Shown: positions 42,172 to 51,421 of the stretch, piece after piece
How positions within the stretch are numbered: the stretch's first letter is position 1
How the letters are laid out: each line of letters opens with the position of its first letter
Origin: Myxococcales bacterium 68-20
Lineage (GTDB): Bacteria > Myxococcota_A > Polyangia > Polyangiales > Polyangiaceae
Assembly: GCA_001899635.1 (NCBI GenBank)
Contig: MKVQ01000040.1
Span: forward strand, 127,915-191,914
DNA length: 64,000 nucleotides
Direction of reading: 5' to 3'
Notes under the pieces: generated by a model
The model's input: only the letters and a program-made list of their open reading frames with translations
What the model was told of the DNA's origin: nothing
The model's database searches: none
Program-made: the position numbers and the translations under genes

Positions 42172-43095
42172 ATGCAACCCCTCACATCCCGTAGAGCTCG
42201 CGTCGCGGGCGCCGGACTCGCAGCGACGACGCTGGCGCTGGCGCTCTCTAGCTGTGGGGGCGACGAGCGGCCGGCCAACGATCCGTCTCACATCGTCCCT
42301 CCGGCCGCGGACATTCCCGAGCTCGAGATCCGATCGAACGGCGTCGATCGCTTCACGGTCTGCCCTCCGCCGGGTGAGCTCGGCCAGCATTGGATCCCGC
42401 AGCTCCCTCCCTGGACGCCGCCGGCGAGCGCCGCCGACGCGGGGCCGCCGCTGCCGGTCGACCAGGACTTCATCGCGCGCACGGCCGATCGCACACCGAC
42501 GGAGCTCGCGGTCGAGGCGACCCACCGCGATTTCCGGAGCTGTTATCGCCGGGCGCTCGTGCGCCATCCGACGCAGGACGGACGTGTCGCGATCGTGCTG
42601 CGCGTCGGGCCACACGGCCGCGTCGCGAAGGTGGAGTCCTACGGTGCGTGTGAGCTCGCGCCGGAGGCGATCTCGTGCATGTACAGCGTCGCGCAGCGGC
42701 TTCGCTTTCCGCCTCCGCCGGAGGGTTCGGACACGGTGACGATCCCGGCGACGTTCACGTCGCGGGACGGCGTGAGGCGGACCGTGCCCACCGCGAACGA
42801 CGCCTATACGGCGGCGGCGTACGTCTCGCTCGAGGCTGCGCGGCCGGCGCTGCACGAGTGCGAGGCGAGCGCGCGGCGCGAGGGACGTCCGACCCAGTCG
42901 ACGGGCACCTTCACGATGGATATCGGGCCTGACGGCCGCGTGAGGAAGGCGCACGTCGACCCGTGGACGGGCGACCAGCCGCTCCTTCTCTGCGCGGCGC
43001 GGGCGCTCGAGACGCTCCGCTTCACCGCGCCAGCGGGAGGCAAGGGGACGGTCATCGCGAGACTCAATTTCAATCCGCGTCAAGGCGGCCGTTGA
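42172..43095 (+). CDS. Lipoprotein with two AgmX/PglI C-terminal (TonB-C-like) domains
   Basis: 307 aa. Lipoprotein signal LATTLALALSSC-type (Cys28). Two TonB-C-like units: residues about 115-190 (CYRRALVRHP, GRVAIVLRVGPHGRVAKVES, CMYSVAQRLRFPPP) and about 220-305 (ALHECEASARREG, TFTMDIGPDGRVRKAHVD, ALETLRFTAP). This AgmX/PglI domain is characteristic of gliding-motility and cell-envelope proteins of myxobacteria. It is periplasm- or outer-membrane-anchored. ATG 42172 is the start at the signal peptide. It is followed by a TPR gene 103 bp downstream. Confidence 0.85.
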   Translation: MQPLTSRRARVAGAGLAATTLALALSSCGGDERPANDPSHIVPPAADIPELEIRSNGVDRFTVCPPPGELGQHWIPQLPPWTPPASAADAGPPLPVDQDFIARTADRTPTELAVEATHRDFRSCYRRALVRHPTQDGRVAIVLRVGPHGRVAKVESYGACELAPEAISCMYSVAQRLRFPPPPEGSDTVTIPATFTSRDGVRRTVPTANDAYTAAAYVSLEAARPALHECEASARREGRPTQSTGTFTMDIGPDGRVRKAHVDPWTGDQPLLLCAARALETLRFTAPAGGKGTVIARLNFNPRQGGR

Positions 43096-43198
43096 GCAAT
43101 CGACGACGCTCGATGCGAAAGGATGCAAAACATCGAGGAGTGCGTCGCGCGTGATCGCACAGCTTGTGCTTCGCGCGTAGAGCGGGCATGAACACTTG

Positions 43199-45157
43199 AT
43201 GGCGAGCCCGCGAGCCGTCGTGATCCCCTTCGGTGTGCCCGACGATGGTCGTGGCTTGGGGCTCGGCCTTGCGGCCCTCGTGCACAGCTTCGTGCAGATC
43301 GATGGCGAGAGCGTCGCCCTCGCGCAGCTCCTCGCTCGCAAGCCGCTATCGGACGATGACGACGGCAACGACGAAGCCGACGGCGACGTTCCAGAGCTGG
43401 ACGAGAAGAGCGAGCCGTCGCCGGTCGAGGCATTCGTTCCGCCGCATGCATGGCGGGACCTCACCGGTTCGAGCGCGGCGCCGACGGGCGTGAGCTTCGT
43501 GGTCACCGGTGCGTTCGAGCCGCCTACCGACGGTCGCGGGCTGATCCAGCTCCTCGCCTTCGATACGAGGGACGGCCGTACCCGCGCGAAGGTCGAGGCC
43601 GCGGTCGACGGCGAGAGCGCCGGTAGGATCCTCATCGGGGCGTTCGAGGAGCTTTTCGCTCACATCGGCGGGGAGCTCGGGACCGCGCGCGACATCGGTG
43701 ACCTCTCGTGGGAGGCGCTCGAGAGCGTCCTTCGCGCCGAGCGCTGCGCGCTCCACAATCCGGTCCGCGGAGGGCCGCATGATCGGCTCGCGGCGATGGT
43801 GCATCTCGGCCGAGCGATCGGCGATGCGCCCGAGGGCCGATTCCCCGCGATGCGTCTCGCGGCGCTCGCGCTCGACGTCGCCGTCGGCGGCAGCTCCGAC
43901 CCGAAGCTCGCCGAGGCCGCGCTCCGTGCCCTCGTGCGTGCGACGGAAGATGCGCCTCGCAACGCCGATCTCATCGAGGCGCTCTCGGCGCTGAGCCTCA
44001 GGCTCGGTGATGCCGACGCCGCGGAGGCACATGCGCGCTCCGCCCTCGAGATCGAGCCCGATCGCCCGCGCATCTACGCGCTCCTCTCCGAGGCCCGTCG
44101 CTCGCGTGGCGATCTCGAGGGCTCGCTCGCGGCCATCGAAGACGGGCTTCTCCGCGGCGCGGACGATCCGCTCCTCAACACGGAGCGAGGCATCGTCCTC
44201 GCCGAGCGTGGAAACCTCGATCAGGCCGAGCGCGCATGGCGCATGGTCCTCGAGCTCAAGCCGCTCTATCCGCCCGCCTACACGAACCTCGCCTCCGCCG
44301 TGATGGAACGGAAGGACGTCGTGGCAGCCGCGCAGCTCGTGGACGACGCGCTCCAGAACGGCGCCCCGCATCCGGACGTCCTCCGGCGCGCGATCCAGCT
44401 CTCGCTCGCGGCAGAGCCCGAGGGTCTCGCGCGGGCCTCACGCGTGGCCACGCTCGCACAGGCCCTCGTCGAGCGGACACCGAACGACCCCTGGGCCAGG
44501 CTCGTCCTCGCGCGGGCGCTCGCGCTTCGCGGCGACAAGGCGTCGGCGGTGAGACGGCTCTCCGAGGTCGAGCAGCTCGCGGGAGCGACCTCGTTCGGGG
44601 CCGAGGCGCAGCGGGGCCGACTGGCGCTCGAGGACCCGCAGGTGTCGCTCGAGATCGACTCGGTCCTGCGCGCTGCGTACCAGGCGGACGCGCTCGATCT
44701 CGAGACGATCGCCGCGCGCGCGCGTGCCCTCGCGACGACGAACAACGCATGGCATGCGTGGCTCGCGGCGGGCATCGCCGAGCGGCGGCGCGAGAGGTGG
44801 CGCGCGGCGCGCGACGCGTTCGCGGAGGCTATCCGCGTGGCGCCTGGCTGTACGCCCGCACACATGGAGATCGTGGCGGCGTACGTGGCTCTCGACGACA
44901 CGGAGCAGGCGCTCTTGCACGCGAAGCGCGCGTGCGAGCTCGAAGGTGAGTCGGCGCGCACGCTCGCCGTTCTCGCGACCGCGATGCTCGCCGCGGGCAA
45001 GCGCGAGGAGGCGATGAGCGCGATCGATCGCGCTCTCGAGCTCGACGCCACCGACGAGGCGAACCGCGCTCTGGCGGAGCGCATCCGAGCAGGCCGCACG
45101 CGGACGAACACGCTCACGCGTCTACGCGACATCTTCACGCGCAGGCGTCGCCGCTGA
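43199..45157 (+). CDS. Large TPR protein with basic C-terminus
   Basis: 652 aa. The first ~180 residues (VVIPFGVPDDGRGLGLGLAA, then DDDDGNDEAD) are not repeat-like. From about 180 onward helix pairs form at least ten TPR-like units (GDADAAEAHARSALEIEPDRP, GNLDQAERAWRMVLELKPLYP). The end is basic: TRLRDIFTRRRRR. No signal peptide. ATG 43199 follows a TTG that would add one Met. Bases 44876-45157 are repeated, with divergence, at 52580-52861 as a detached fragment. A scaffold role is likely; partners unknown. Confidence 0.85.
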   Translation: MASPRAVVIPFGVPDDGRGLGLGLAALVHSFVQIDGESVALAQLLARKPLSDDDDGNDEADGDVPELDEKSEPSPVEAFVPPHAWRDLTGSSAAPTGVSFVVTGAFEPPTDGRGLIQLLAFDTRDGRTRAKVEAAVDGESAGRILIGAFEELFAHIGGELGTARDIGDLSWEALESVLRAERCALHNPVRGGPHDRLAAMVHLGRAIGDAPEGRFPAMRLAALALDVAVGGSSDPKLAEAALRALVRATEDAPRNADLIEALSALSLRLGDADAAEAHARSALEIEPDRPRIYALLSEARRSRGDLEGSLAAIEDGLLRGADDPLLNTERGIVLAERGNLDQAERAWRMVLELKPLYPPAYTNLASAVMERKDVVAAAQLVDDALQNGAPHPDVLRRAIQLSLAAEPEGLARASRVATLAQALVERTPNDPWARLVLARALALRGDKASAVRRLSEVEQLAGATSFGAEAQRGRLALEDPQVSLEIDSVLRAAYQADALDLETIAARARALATTNNAWHAWLAAGIAERRRERWRAARDAFAEAIRVAPGCTPAHMEIVAAYVALDDTEQALLHAKRACELEGESARTLAVLATAMLAAGKREEAMSAIDRALELDATDEANRALAERIRAGRTRTNTLTRLRDIFTRRRRR

Positions 45158-45199
45158 CGTCCGCCCTCCGGACGCATCGCGGCGGAGTAGAGTGCGGAA

Positions 45200-46249
45200 G
45201 TGCAAGCGAGGGACGCCGTTGCTATCGTTCGCGGCTTGCGTGGCTCCACCAGCCGAGCGACCGTCTTCATGGTCGCCATGCTCAGCGCGACGCCCGCTTA
45301 CGCGGCGCTTCCAGAGCAAGCGCGTATCGCGTGGGTGCGCGGCGAAGGGGCCGAGTCCTGCCCTGACGAGACGGCCATCCTCGCGCAGGTGGAGCGGCGG
45401 CTTGCCAACGCCGACGAGGGCCTTCAGGCGAGGAGCGTCGAGGGAATCGTTCGGCGAAGCGCGGCGGAGGTCGGCTGGACCGCGGTCATCTACGTGCGCG
45501 ACGAGACCGGCGCATCGTTCGGCGTCCGTGAGATCACGAGCGACGCGTCTTCATGCGAGAGCATCGCGGCAGCGGCTGCATTGACGATCGCCCTCGCGTT
45601 CACGACGCGAAAAGGCGAGAGCGCGCCTGCTGCCGAACCGCCACGGACTGCTCCCGAGCCTGCATCGCCTCCGAAGACCAGTGGGCCGCCCGAGACCAGT
45701 GGGCCGCCCGAGCGAGCCAAGGCGGCCCCGACGCGGCACGCGTTCGGCCTCCAAGCGACCGGACGAGCTCTCTATGCGCTCGGCACATCGCCCCAACCGG
45801 CCCCGGGCGTGGCCCTCAGCGCCGTCTTGATGTCCCCTTCGGGGCGCTGGGGCGCCGAGACCGCTCTCTCTTGGTTCCCCGAGCAGCCCACGGACGACGC
45901 TCGAGCTCGTCTAGGTCTTTCAGCGGTGTCGCTAGGGCTGCGCTTTCGCCCGCTCACGTGGGGCCCCGTGTCCATCGTGCTTGGGGGCCACGTCATGGTC
46001 GGTGCGACCCACATCGTGATCTATGAGCGCCAGCCGACCCAACCCGGCGAGGTCTTGTCGCTAGCGGCGAGCGCCATGCTTGGGGCCGAGCTCAAGTTGG
46101 CGGGCCCTTTCTTCCTCGAGGTGGGCGCACAGGCGCTCGTGCCGATCCTTCGTCATCGCTTTGTCGTCGAGGGCCGTGAGTCGACGGTCTTTCGAGAGTC
46201 GGCCGTGGGCATGGTCGGCTACGGCGGTGCGGGCTTTCAGTTTTTCTAA
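45200..46249 (+). CDS. Exported protein with outer-membrane-type beta C-terminus
   Basis: 349 aa from GTG 45200, or 326 aa from ATG 45269, which places the signal peptide TVFMVAMLSATPAYA at the start. A mature N-terminal domain (about 38-140) contains SCPDETAILAQVERRL, VIYVRDETG and CESIAAAAALTIALAF, a pattern common to myxobacterial exported proteins. A Pro-rich linker with KTSGPPETSGPPE precedes a beta-rich C-terminal half ending GGAGFQFF, a terminal aromatic as in outer-membrane barrels. The ECF sigma gene follows within 30 bp. Confidence 0.78.
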   Translation: MQARDAVAIVRGLRGSTSRATVFMVAMLSATPAYAALPEQARIAWVRGEGAESCPDETAILAQVERRLANADEGLQARSVEGIVRRSAAEVGWTAVIYVRDETGASFGVREITSDASSCESIAAAAALTIALAFTTRKGESAPAAEPPRTAPEPASPPKTSGPPETSGPPERAKAAPTRHAFGLQATGRALYALGTSPQPAPGVALSAVLMSPSGRWGAETALSWFPEQPTDDARARLGLSAVSLGLRFRPLTWGPVSIVLGGHVMVGATHIVIYERQPTQPGEVLSLAASAMLGAELKLAGPFFLEVGAQALVPILRHRFVVEGRESTVFRESAVGMVGYGGAGFQFF

Positions 46250-46257
46250 ATGGCGAA

Positions 46258-46271
46258 CCCCCGGAAGGGGG
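46258..46271 (+). promoter_or_regulatory. RNA hairpin covering the ribosome binding site of the ECF gene
   Basis: CCCCC and GGGGG pair around a GGAA (GNRA-type) tetraloop. The GGGGG arm is part of the Shine-Dalgarno for ATG 46277, so folding would limit initiation. A translation that starts at ATG 46250 would pass through it. Confidence 0.5.
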
Positions 46272-46276
46272 AACTA

Positions 46277-46891
46277 ATGGCTCGCATGACGAGCTCGTTC
46301 GTCCCATCGCACGGTCTCCTCGGGTGGCCACGGCTCCGCAGGTTCGTGCAAGGCGACACTCCGTCGGATCTCGACATCCGTGCAGTCTACGAGACGCATG
46401 GGCACTTCCTCTGGTGCACGCTCCAACGTCTCGGCGTCGCGGACATGGACCTCCACGACGCGATGCAGGAAGTCCTACTCGTCGTTCACGAGAAGCTCCC
46501 TTCGTTTCGCGGCGAGGCGAAGCTCGAGACATGGCTCTTCGCCATTTGCCTCGCGATCGCCCTGAAGGACCGGCGACGCAGAGCCCGCCACGCCAGACGG
46601 CTCACGGCGTGGTCCCTCGAATCGGGCCGCCCCGACTTCGACGCACGAACCCCCGAATCGGCGGCCATGGCTCGCGAAAGCGTCGAGCGCATCCTCGACC
46701 TCCTCGAGCCAGCAAGCCGTCTCGTGTTCGTCATGCATGAGCTCGAACACAAATCCTGCGACGAGATCGCGAGGGTGATGGGCATCCCGCTCGGCACCGT
46801 CTACTCGCGCCTCCGCGCTGCACGAATGCGCGTCCTCGCAGGGTACCAGCGTCTGGAGAAGTGCAAGACGCGTCGTGAGAGGAAACCATGA
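46277..46891 (+). CDS. ECF-type RNA polymerase sigma factor
   Basis: 204 aa from ATG 46277 (ATG 46250, 3 bp after the previous stop, would give 213). Region 2: VYETHGHFLWCTLQRLGV, DAMQEVLLVVHEKLPSF and AKLETWLFAICLAIALKDRRRR. Region 4: ASRLVFVMHELEHKSCDEIARVMGIPLGTVYSRLRAARMRV. This is the RpoE/ECF layout. Its stop overlaps a membrane protein gene that looks like its anti-sigma partner and heads a run of lipoprotein genes. The signal is unknown. Confidence 0.93.
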   Translation: MARMTSSFVPSHGLLGWPRLRRFVQGDTPSDLDIRAVYETHGHFLWCTLQRLGVADMDLHDAMQEVLLVVHEKLPSFRGEAKLETWLFAICLAIALKDRRRRARHARRLTAWSLESGRPDFDARTPESAAMARESVERILDLLEPASRLVFVMHELEHKSCDEIARVMGIPLGTVYSRLRAARMRVLAGYQRLEKCKTRRERKP

Positions 46892-47661
46892 AAGAACCGG
46901 TTCGTCTTTCGGATCCCGATGGCCCGGCGCCGGAAGGACTACGGCAGCTCCTCCAGACAGCATCCGTGAACGCCGTACGTCCGATGGACGCGTCCGAGCG
47001 CGCCCTCTTCGATCGCAAGCTCAGCGAGCTCGAGGGCAAGGCTCGTCCGGGGCAGCAGTATCCGGCGGCCGCCCGACGCGTCGTGCGAGGGGCTTTCGGG
47101 GCGGCGGCCGTCGCTCTCGGCGTGGTCGTCGCGCTGCAAGGTCCGGCCTTTTTCACGCGGTCAGCGGAGAGCCCGGAGCCGGTGCCTTCGGCGCCCGTCG
47201 CGACGCCGAGCCCGCGCGCAGGCACTCCTACGGGGAGCGTGTCATCGGCGATTCCGGTGAACGACCTGCCCGCTGCGGCCACGTTCGACCCGATAGCGAA
47301 CACCGCGCCGGCGAACACCGCGCCGGCGAGTCCGCGGCGTGCGTTGCCGGTCGCGCCCCGCCCGGAGGTGTCGGGATCCGCGTCTTCGGGGACATCGGAC
47401 TCCTTGGCCGAAGAGCTCGCCCTCCTCGATGCCGCACGGGCCGAACGCGATCCCGACCTTACGCTCGCTGCGCTTGCCAAGCACGAGGCCCGGTTCCCAA
47501 CCGGCCGACTCGCCGTGGAACGCGAGTACGTGGCCGTGCAGACCCTACGAAAGAGCGGTCGCGAGCCGGATGCACGCGTCCGCGCGCGTGCCTTGATCGA
47601 ACGAGCGCCGAGCAGCGCCTACGCCGCGGAGCTCCAAGCATGGCTGGGAGAGACCCAATGA
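46888..47661 (+). CDS. Probable anti-sigma factor, single transmembrane, TPR-like C-terminus
   Basis: 257 aa, ATG 46888 overlapping the sigma stop. A short cytosolic N-terminus (MDASERALFDRKLSELEGK) precedes a transmembrane segment (about 68-90), a Pro/Ala/Ser-rich periplasmic linker with an ANTAPANTAPA repeat, and a helical C-terminal domain (LLDAARAERDPDLTLAALAKHE) like TPR. No zinc-binding ASD motif. The single-TM topology immediately after an ECF gene is the usual anti-sigma arrangement; direct family homology is weak. Confidence 0.72.
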   Translation: MKEPVRLSDPDGPAPEGLRQLLQTASVNAVRPMDASERALFDRKLSELEGKARPGQQYPAAARRVVRGAFGAAAVALGVVVALQGPAFFTRSAESPEPVPSAPVATPSPRAGTPTGSVSSAIPVNDLPAAATFDPIANTAPANTAPASPRRALPVAPRPEVSGSASSGTSDSLAEELALLDAARAERDPDLTLAALAKHEARFPTGRLAVEREYVAVQTLRKSGREPDARVRARALIERAPSSAYAAELQAWLGETQ

Positions 47662-48845
47662 AGATCACGACCTCGAAGCTCACTCTCGTCGCTGCCGCGG
47701 CCATCGCGGGCGTGCTCTGGCTCGGATGCGCCGTCTCGCGCTCCGTCGCGTTCGAGGACTGCACAACGGGCTCTTGCGACGGCGGAGCATCGTCCGGCCC
47801 GGCCTTCACAGAGCCGGACGCGGGGCCCCCACCGGAGCCCGATACACCGATGTGCATTTCGTACGAGTGCCCGGCTCCGTACGCTACCTGTCTCGACAAG
47901 TCCGGCCTCTGCACTACGAATCTCCAAACCGATTTGAACAACTGTGGAGCGTGCGGCAAGAAATGCGCATTTCCCGATGAGGAAATCGTGCGACCCGGGT
48001 CGTTCTCTTGCACCAACGGCGAGTGTTTCCTGCAGTGCCCCGCTCTCATGGGCGACTGCAATGGGCTGCTCGAGGACGGCTGCGAGGCATTTTTACTCAC
48101 GCCGGCGAACTGCGGTGCGTGCGGTATTGCCTGCAAGGAGGGAGAAATTTGCTGGAAGGGCGCGTGTGGTTGTCCTCCCGGGTATGCGCAATGCGGAAAC
48201 GAGTGCAAGCAGCTCGATCGCGATGTGGACAACTGCAGCGCGTGCGGGAGCAAGTGCGAGCCTTCGGACGTGGCCCCGGGCGCGTGGCCCTGCGGGGAAG
48301 GCGTCCTTCCTCCACAGTTCGGTGCCGTCTGCAGCAACTCGTCGTGCGGCCTCGGTTGCACCAAGGGGCACTTCGATTGCAACAACGACATGTGCGGCGA
48401 CGGTTGCGAGACATACGTCATGAAAGATCCCAAGAACTGCGGCGCATGCGGGCACGCCTGCTTGCCCGAACAAGAGTGCGTGGGAGGGATATGCGTGTGC
48501 GAAGATCCGGGTCATATCAAATGCCCGAATGGTTGTATCGATCCGATGAGCGATCCGCAAAACTGCGGCAATTGCAACAACGCTTGTCCGGGGTATCCGG
48601 GTTTTCCTGACGGGCAGCGCGGCTTTCCGATCTGCGAGCTCGGGCGATGTTCGTTTTACTGTCCGCCCGGCCGAGCCGATTGCGATGGCCGAATCGCCAA
48701 TGGCTGTGAGGTCGATCTCATGGTCGATCCGCTGAACTGCGGGGGTTGCGGCGTACATTGCGATCTCGAAAACGGCCAGCCATGCGCCGAGGGGCGCTGT
48801 CTGACGAAGCCCTGCGACGTGCCGGACGCGGGAGGGGTGTTCTGA
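47658..48845 (+). CDS. Cys-rich lipoprotein with NCGxCGxxC repeats
   Basis: 395 aa. Lipoprotein signal LVAAAAIAGVLWLGC (Cys24). At least six units share NCGACGKKC-type cores (NCGACGKKC, NCGACGIAC, NCSACGSKC, NCGACGHAC, NCGNCNNAC, NCGGCGVHC), spaced 40-60 residues, often followed by GDCNGLLEDGCEA or RADCDGRIANGCEV. The many Cys suggest disulphide-stabilised surface modules. Base use is less GC-biased than neighbouring housekeeping genes. It overlaps both neighbours and belongs to the ECF operon. Ligand unknown. Confidence 0.85.
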   Translation: MKITTSKLTLVAAAAIAGVLWLGCAVSRSVAFEDCTTGSCDGGASSGPAFTEPDAGPPPEPDTPMCISYECPAPYATCLDKSGLCTTNLQTDLNNCGACGKKCAFPDEEIVRPGSFSCTNGECFLQCPALMGDCNGLLEDGCEAFLLTPANCGACGIACKEGEICWKGACGCPPGYAQCGNECKQLDRDVDNCSACGSKCEPSDVAPGAWPCGEGVLPPQFGAVCSNSSCGLGCTKGHFDCNNDMCGDGCETYVMKDPKNCGACGHACLPEQECVGGICVCEDPGHIKCPNGCIDPMSDPQNCGNCNNACPGYPGFPDGQRGFPICELGRCSFYCPPGRADCDGRIANGCEVDLMVDPLNCGGCGVHCDLENGQPCAEGRCLTKPCDVPDAGGVF

Positions 48846-50014
48846 TGGGCAGCGGCACTCACGCGAGACTCTCGCTCGTCGCGCTCCTCGCCACGACCGG
48901 TATCGCCCGAGTAGTCGCGAGTTGCGCAGAGAGCGCGCCTCCGGCCGAGGGGCCGCTCGATGCGGGCGATACGGGCGATATGGCGGAGTCGGGAACGGTC
49001 CTCCCGCCGCCGGCCGACTCCTGCGGGGCGGGCACCTGGTGCCGGGTCGAGCTCCCTTCCACGCGGGTTTCCCTCAACGGAGTCTGGGGATCGGGACCGG
49101 AGGACGTGTGGATCGCCGGCAGCCCTCACATCACGATTCATTGGGACGGAAAGCGGTTCGTCAGGACGACGGTCGATACTCGAAAGGCGCTATCCGGCAT
49201 CTGGGGCAGCGGGAAAGGCGACGTTTGGGCATTCAGCACGAGCCAAACGATGTGGCACAGCCAGGGATTCGACGGTGACGACGCTGGATGGTCGCGTTCC
49301 TCCGAAACGACTGGGCTCACTAATCCGGACAAAAGGCCGACCCCCATCCTCGCGATGTGGGGAACGAGCGCGAGCGACGTGTGGGCGGTCGGAACGGCGA
49401 TGATCGGCTTCGATCACCAGTGGTGGCCATCGGTTCTTCACTGTGACGGATGGCGTGATGGTGAGCCGAACTGGCAACCCTCGGATACGAGCTTCGGGGA
49501 CGCGCCCAGGCCCGAGCAGATTACGTTCAACGCGATCCATGGAAACGCCAGCTCGGGAGTATGGATCGTGGGCAACGGCGGCAAAGCGCGTTACTCGGCA
49601 GGCTGGAACGACGACCGTACGGCATGGACGCCGGTCAACAGCCACTCGACGAGGAACCTCAACGCCGTATGGTGCAGCCCCGACGCCGATGTGTGGGCCG
49701 CGGGGGAGGGGGGATCGATGCACCGCTTCACCCGCGCCGACGGCGGCGAATACGCCGCGCTGACGGTCGACGTGCCGACGACCGCGGTGCTGCGGGCGCT
49801 CTGGGGGTTCGCAGCCGATGATGTCTGGGCGGTCGGAGACGCAGGTTCGATCTTGCATTGGGACGGAAAGGCGTGGACCACGGACGGGTCGATCCAGGGC
49901 CTGACGGAGGATCTTTTCGCGATCTGGGGATCGAGCACGGACGATATCTGGATCGCAGGACGGGGCGTCCTCCTTCACAAGGGCAGCGCGAGCTTGCCGC
50001 GGGAGATCAAATGA
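48845..50014 (+). CDS. Lipoprotein with WGxxxxDVW beta-propeller
   Basis: 389 aa. Signal and lipobox VVASC (Cys27), then an acidic linker and CGAGTWCRVELP. The body consists of repeated blades with LNGVWGSGPEDVWIAGS, LSGIWGSGKGDVWAFS, AMWGTSASDVWAVGT, WCSPDADVWAAGEGG and AIWGSSTDDIWIAGRG. This seven-to-eight-bladed propeller family is typical of myxobacterial secretomes. ATG 48845 overlaps the previous stop as TGATG. Function likely binding at the surface, inferred only. Confidence 0.85.
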   Translation: MGSGTHARLSLVALLATTGIARVVASCAESAPPAEGPLDAGDTGDMAESGTVLPPPADSCGAGTWCRVELPSTRVSLNGVWGSGPEDVWIAGSPHITIHWDGKRFVRTTVDTRKALSGIWGSGKGDVWAFSTSQTMWHSQGFDGDDAGWSRSSETTGLTNPDKRPTPILAMWGTSASDVWAVGTAMIGFDHQWWPSVLHCDGWRDGEPNWQPSDTSFGDAPRPEQITFNAIHGNASSGVWIVGNGGKARYSAGWNDDRTAWTPVNSHSTRNLNAVWCSPDADVWAAGEGGSMHRFTRADGGEYAALTVDVPTTAVLRALWGFAADDVWAVGDAGSILHWDGKAWTTDGSIQGLTEDLFAIWGSSTDDIWIAGRGVLLHKGSASLPREIK

Positions 50015-51408
50015 GGTCCGCCTTGACTCTCGGTGCCGTCGCGATCGCGGCCGCCACCACGCTCGTTCATTGCGCCTCCCAGGACGTGCGCCTAGGTACC
50101 GTCGAGGACGCGGGGCGGAGCGACGATGCAGCGAGCGAAGCCGAGGCAGACGCTGGCGCCGACGTATCGGACGCCGCGACGGAAGACGAATACGACATTC
50201 CGGACGGCTCGGTGATCTGCGAGGCCTCTCCATGCGTCGTTGCCCTTGGCGGAAGCTTCGGCGTCGCATCCTATGGATCATTTTGCGCGCTCCTCGACGA
50301 CAAGACCGTGCAGTGCTGGGGCAGCAATCTTCAGATGAGGCTCGGATACGAGTCGGATGAACTTGCCTTCGACATTCTTCCGATGAGCTCGGCGCCGCAT
50401 CGAGTCTCGAACCTCTCCGGCGTCACGAGCATGAGCGTCGGCGGCGACAACACTTGCGCGCGCAAGGAAGACGGCAGCGTTCTTTGCTGGGGCCTATCCG
50501 ATCTCGTCGGTGCGGGAATGAGCCCCGATGCAGGGCCCCCGCCCGCTTCGGGTGCTCTGCCGACCCGAATGGATCTCGTCCCTCTGGCCAAGGACGTCGC
50601 GGTCGGAGCGCGGACGGCGTGCGTCAGGAGCGCCAGCGGTGGCCTCTCGTGTTGGGGCAATAACGCTACCTTCCAGCTCGCCCGTCGCCCGAGCGAGCCG
50701 CTCGCAGGTCCCTCGGAGATCCCGGTGGGCGGCCGGTCCATCGCGCTCGCCGCTCCGGGCGCCGACTCGATGTTCGCGATCACGACGAGCGGGGAGCTGG
50801 TGTCCTGGGGCAAAAATGATTGCCCGGGCTCTTTGTCCTGCACCTACTTGCTCGGCCGCGATACATCGGAAGATCCGGACCCGGTCCCGGCGCTCGTCCC
50901 GGGCCTGTCGAAGGTGCGCGCGGTCGCGACGACACAGAAGCATACATGCGCGGTCGCCGGACGGTACGTCGAGTGTTGGGGCGACAACAACGACGGTCAG
51001 CTTGGACGTGGCGCCCCCGGCGACGTATCCATGCTTCCGGCGCCTACCATCCTCGCGCGCGTCACCGATGCCGAGGACGCGGGCCTACCTCACCGCGCCG
51101 ACATCCCACTCCAGATCGCAGCCAGCGGCATGCAAACCTGCGCCGTCATGGGCAGTGGACGCGTCTATTGCTGGGGCCCGGAGCAGCCACTACATGAAAG
51201 GGGGCGACCGATCCGCGTGGATGGCCTGAGCGGCCCTGCCGTGGCACTCTCGCTGCAAGGCTGGACATCATGTGCGCTCCTGCGCTCGGGCGTCGTGGAG
51301 TGCTGGGGAGGGAACCTCCTCGGCTCTTTGGGGAGAGGCATCGATGATGGCATCCTTGATACGGAGTGGGTCGATATGCAGCCCGCGCCCGTAAACTTTG
51401 AGCGATAG
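50011..51408 (+). CDS. Lipoprotein with RCC1-like beta-propeller
   Basis: 465 aa. Signal with lipobox-like TLVHC (Cys21); His before the Cys is unusual. An acidic Asp/Ala linker precedes RCC1-type blades: FCALLDDKTVQCWGSN, TCARKEDGSVLCWGLS, ACVRSASGGLSCWGNN, TCAVAGRYVECWGDNNDGQLG and TCAVMGSGRVYCWGP. ATG 50011 overlaps the preceding stop (ATGA). Regulator-of-chromosome-condensation-like repeats here serve as an extracytoplasmic propeller. Part of the ECF operon. Confidence 0.87.
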   Translation: MRSALTLGAVAIAAATTLVHCASQDVRLGTVEDAGRSDDAASEAEADAGADVSDAATEDEYDIPDGSVICEASPCVVALGGSFGVASYGSFCALLDDKTVQCWGSNLQMRLGYESDELAFDILPMSSAPHRVSNLSGVTSMSVGGDNTCARKEDGSVLCWGLSDLVGAGMSPDAGPPPASGALPTRMDLVPLAKDVAVGARTACVRSASGGLSCWGNNATFQLARRPSEPLAGPSEIPVGGRSIALAAPGADSMFAITTSGELVSWGKNDCPGSLSCTYLLGRDTSEDPDPVPALVPGLSKVRAVATTQKHTCAVAGRYVECWGDNNDGQLGRGAPGDVSMLPAPTILARVTDAEDAGLPHRADIPLQIAASGMQTCAVMGSGRVYCWGPEQPLHERGRPIRVDGLSGPAVALSLQGWTSCALLRSGVVECWGGNLLGSLGRGIDDGILDTEWVDMQPAPVNFER

Positions 51409-51421
51409 GAGATAGGGGTCG

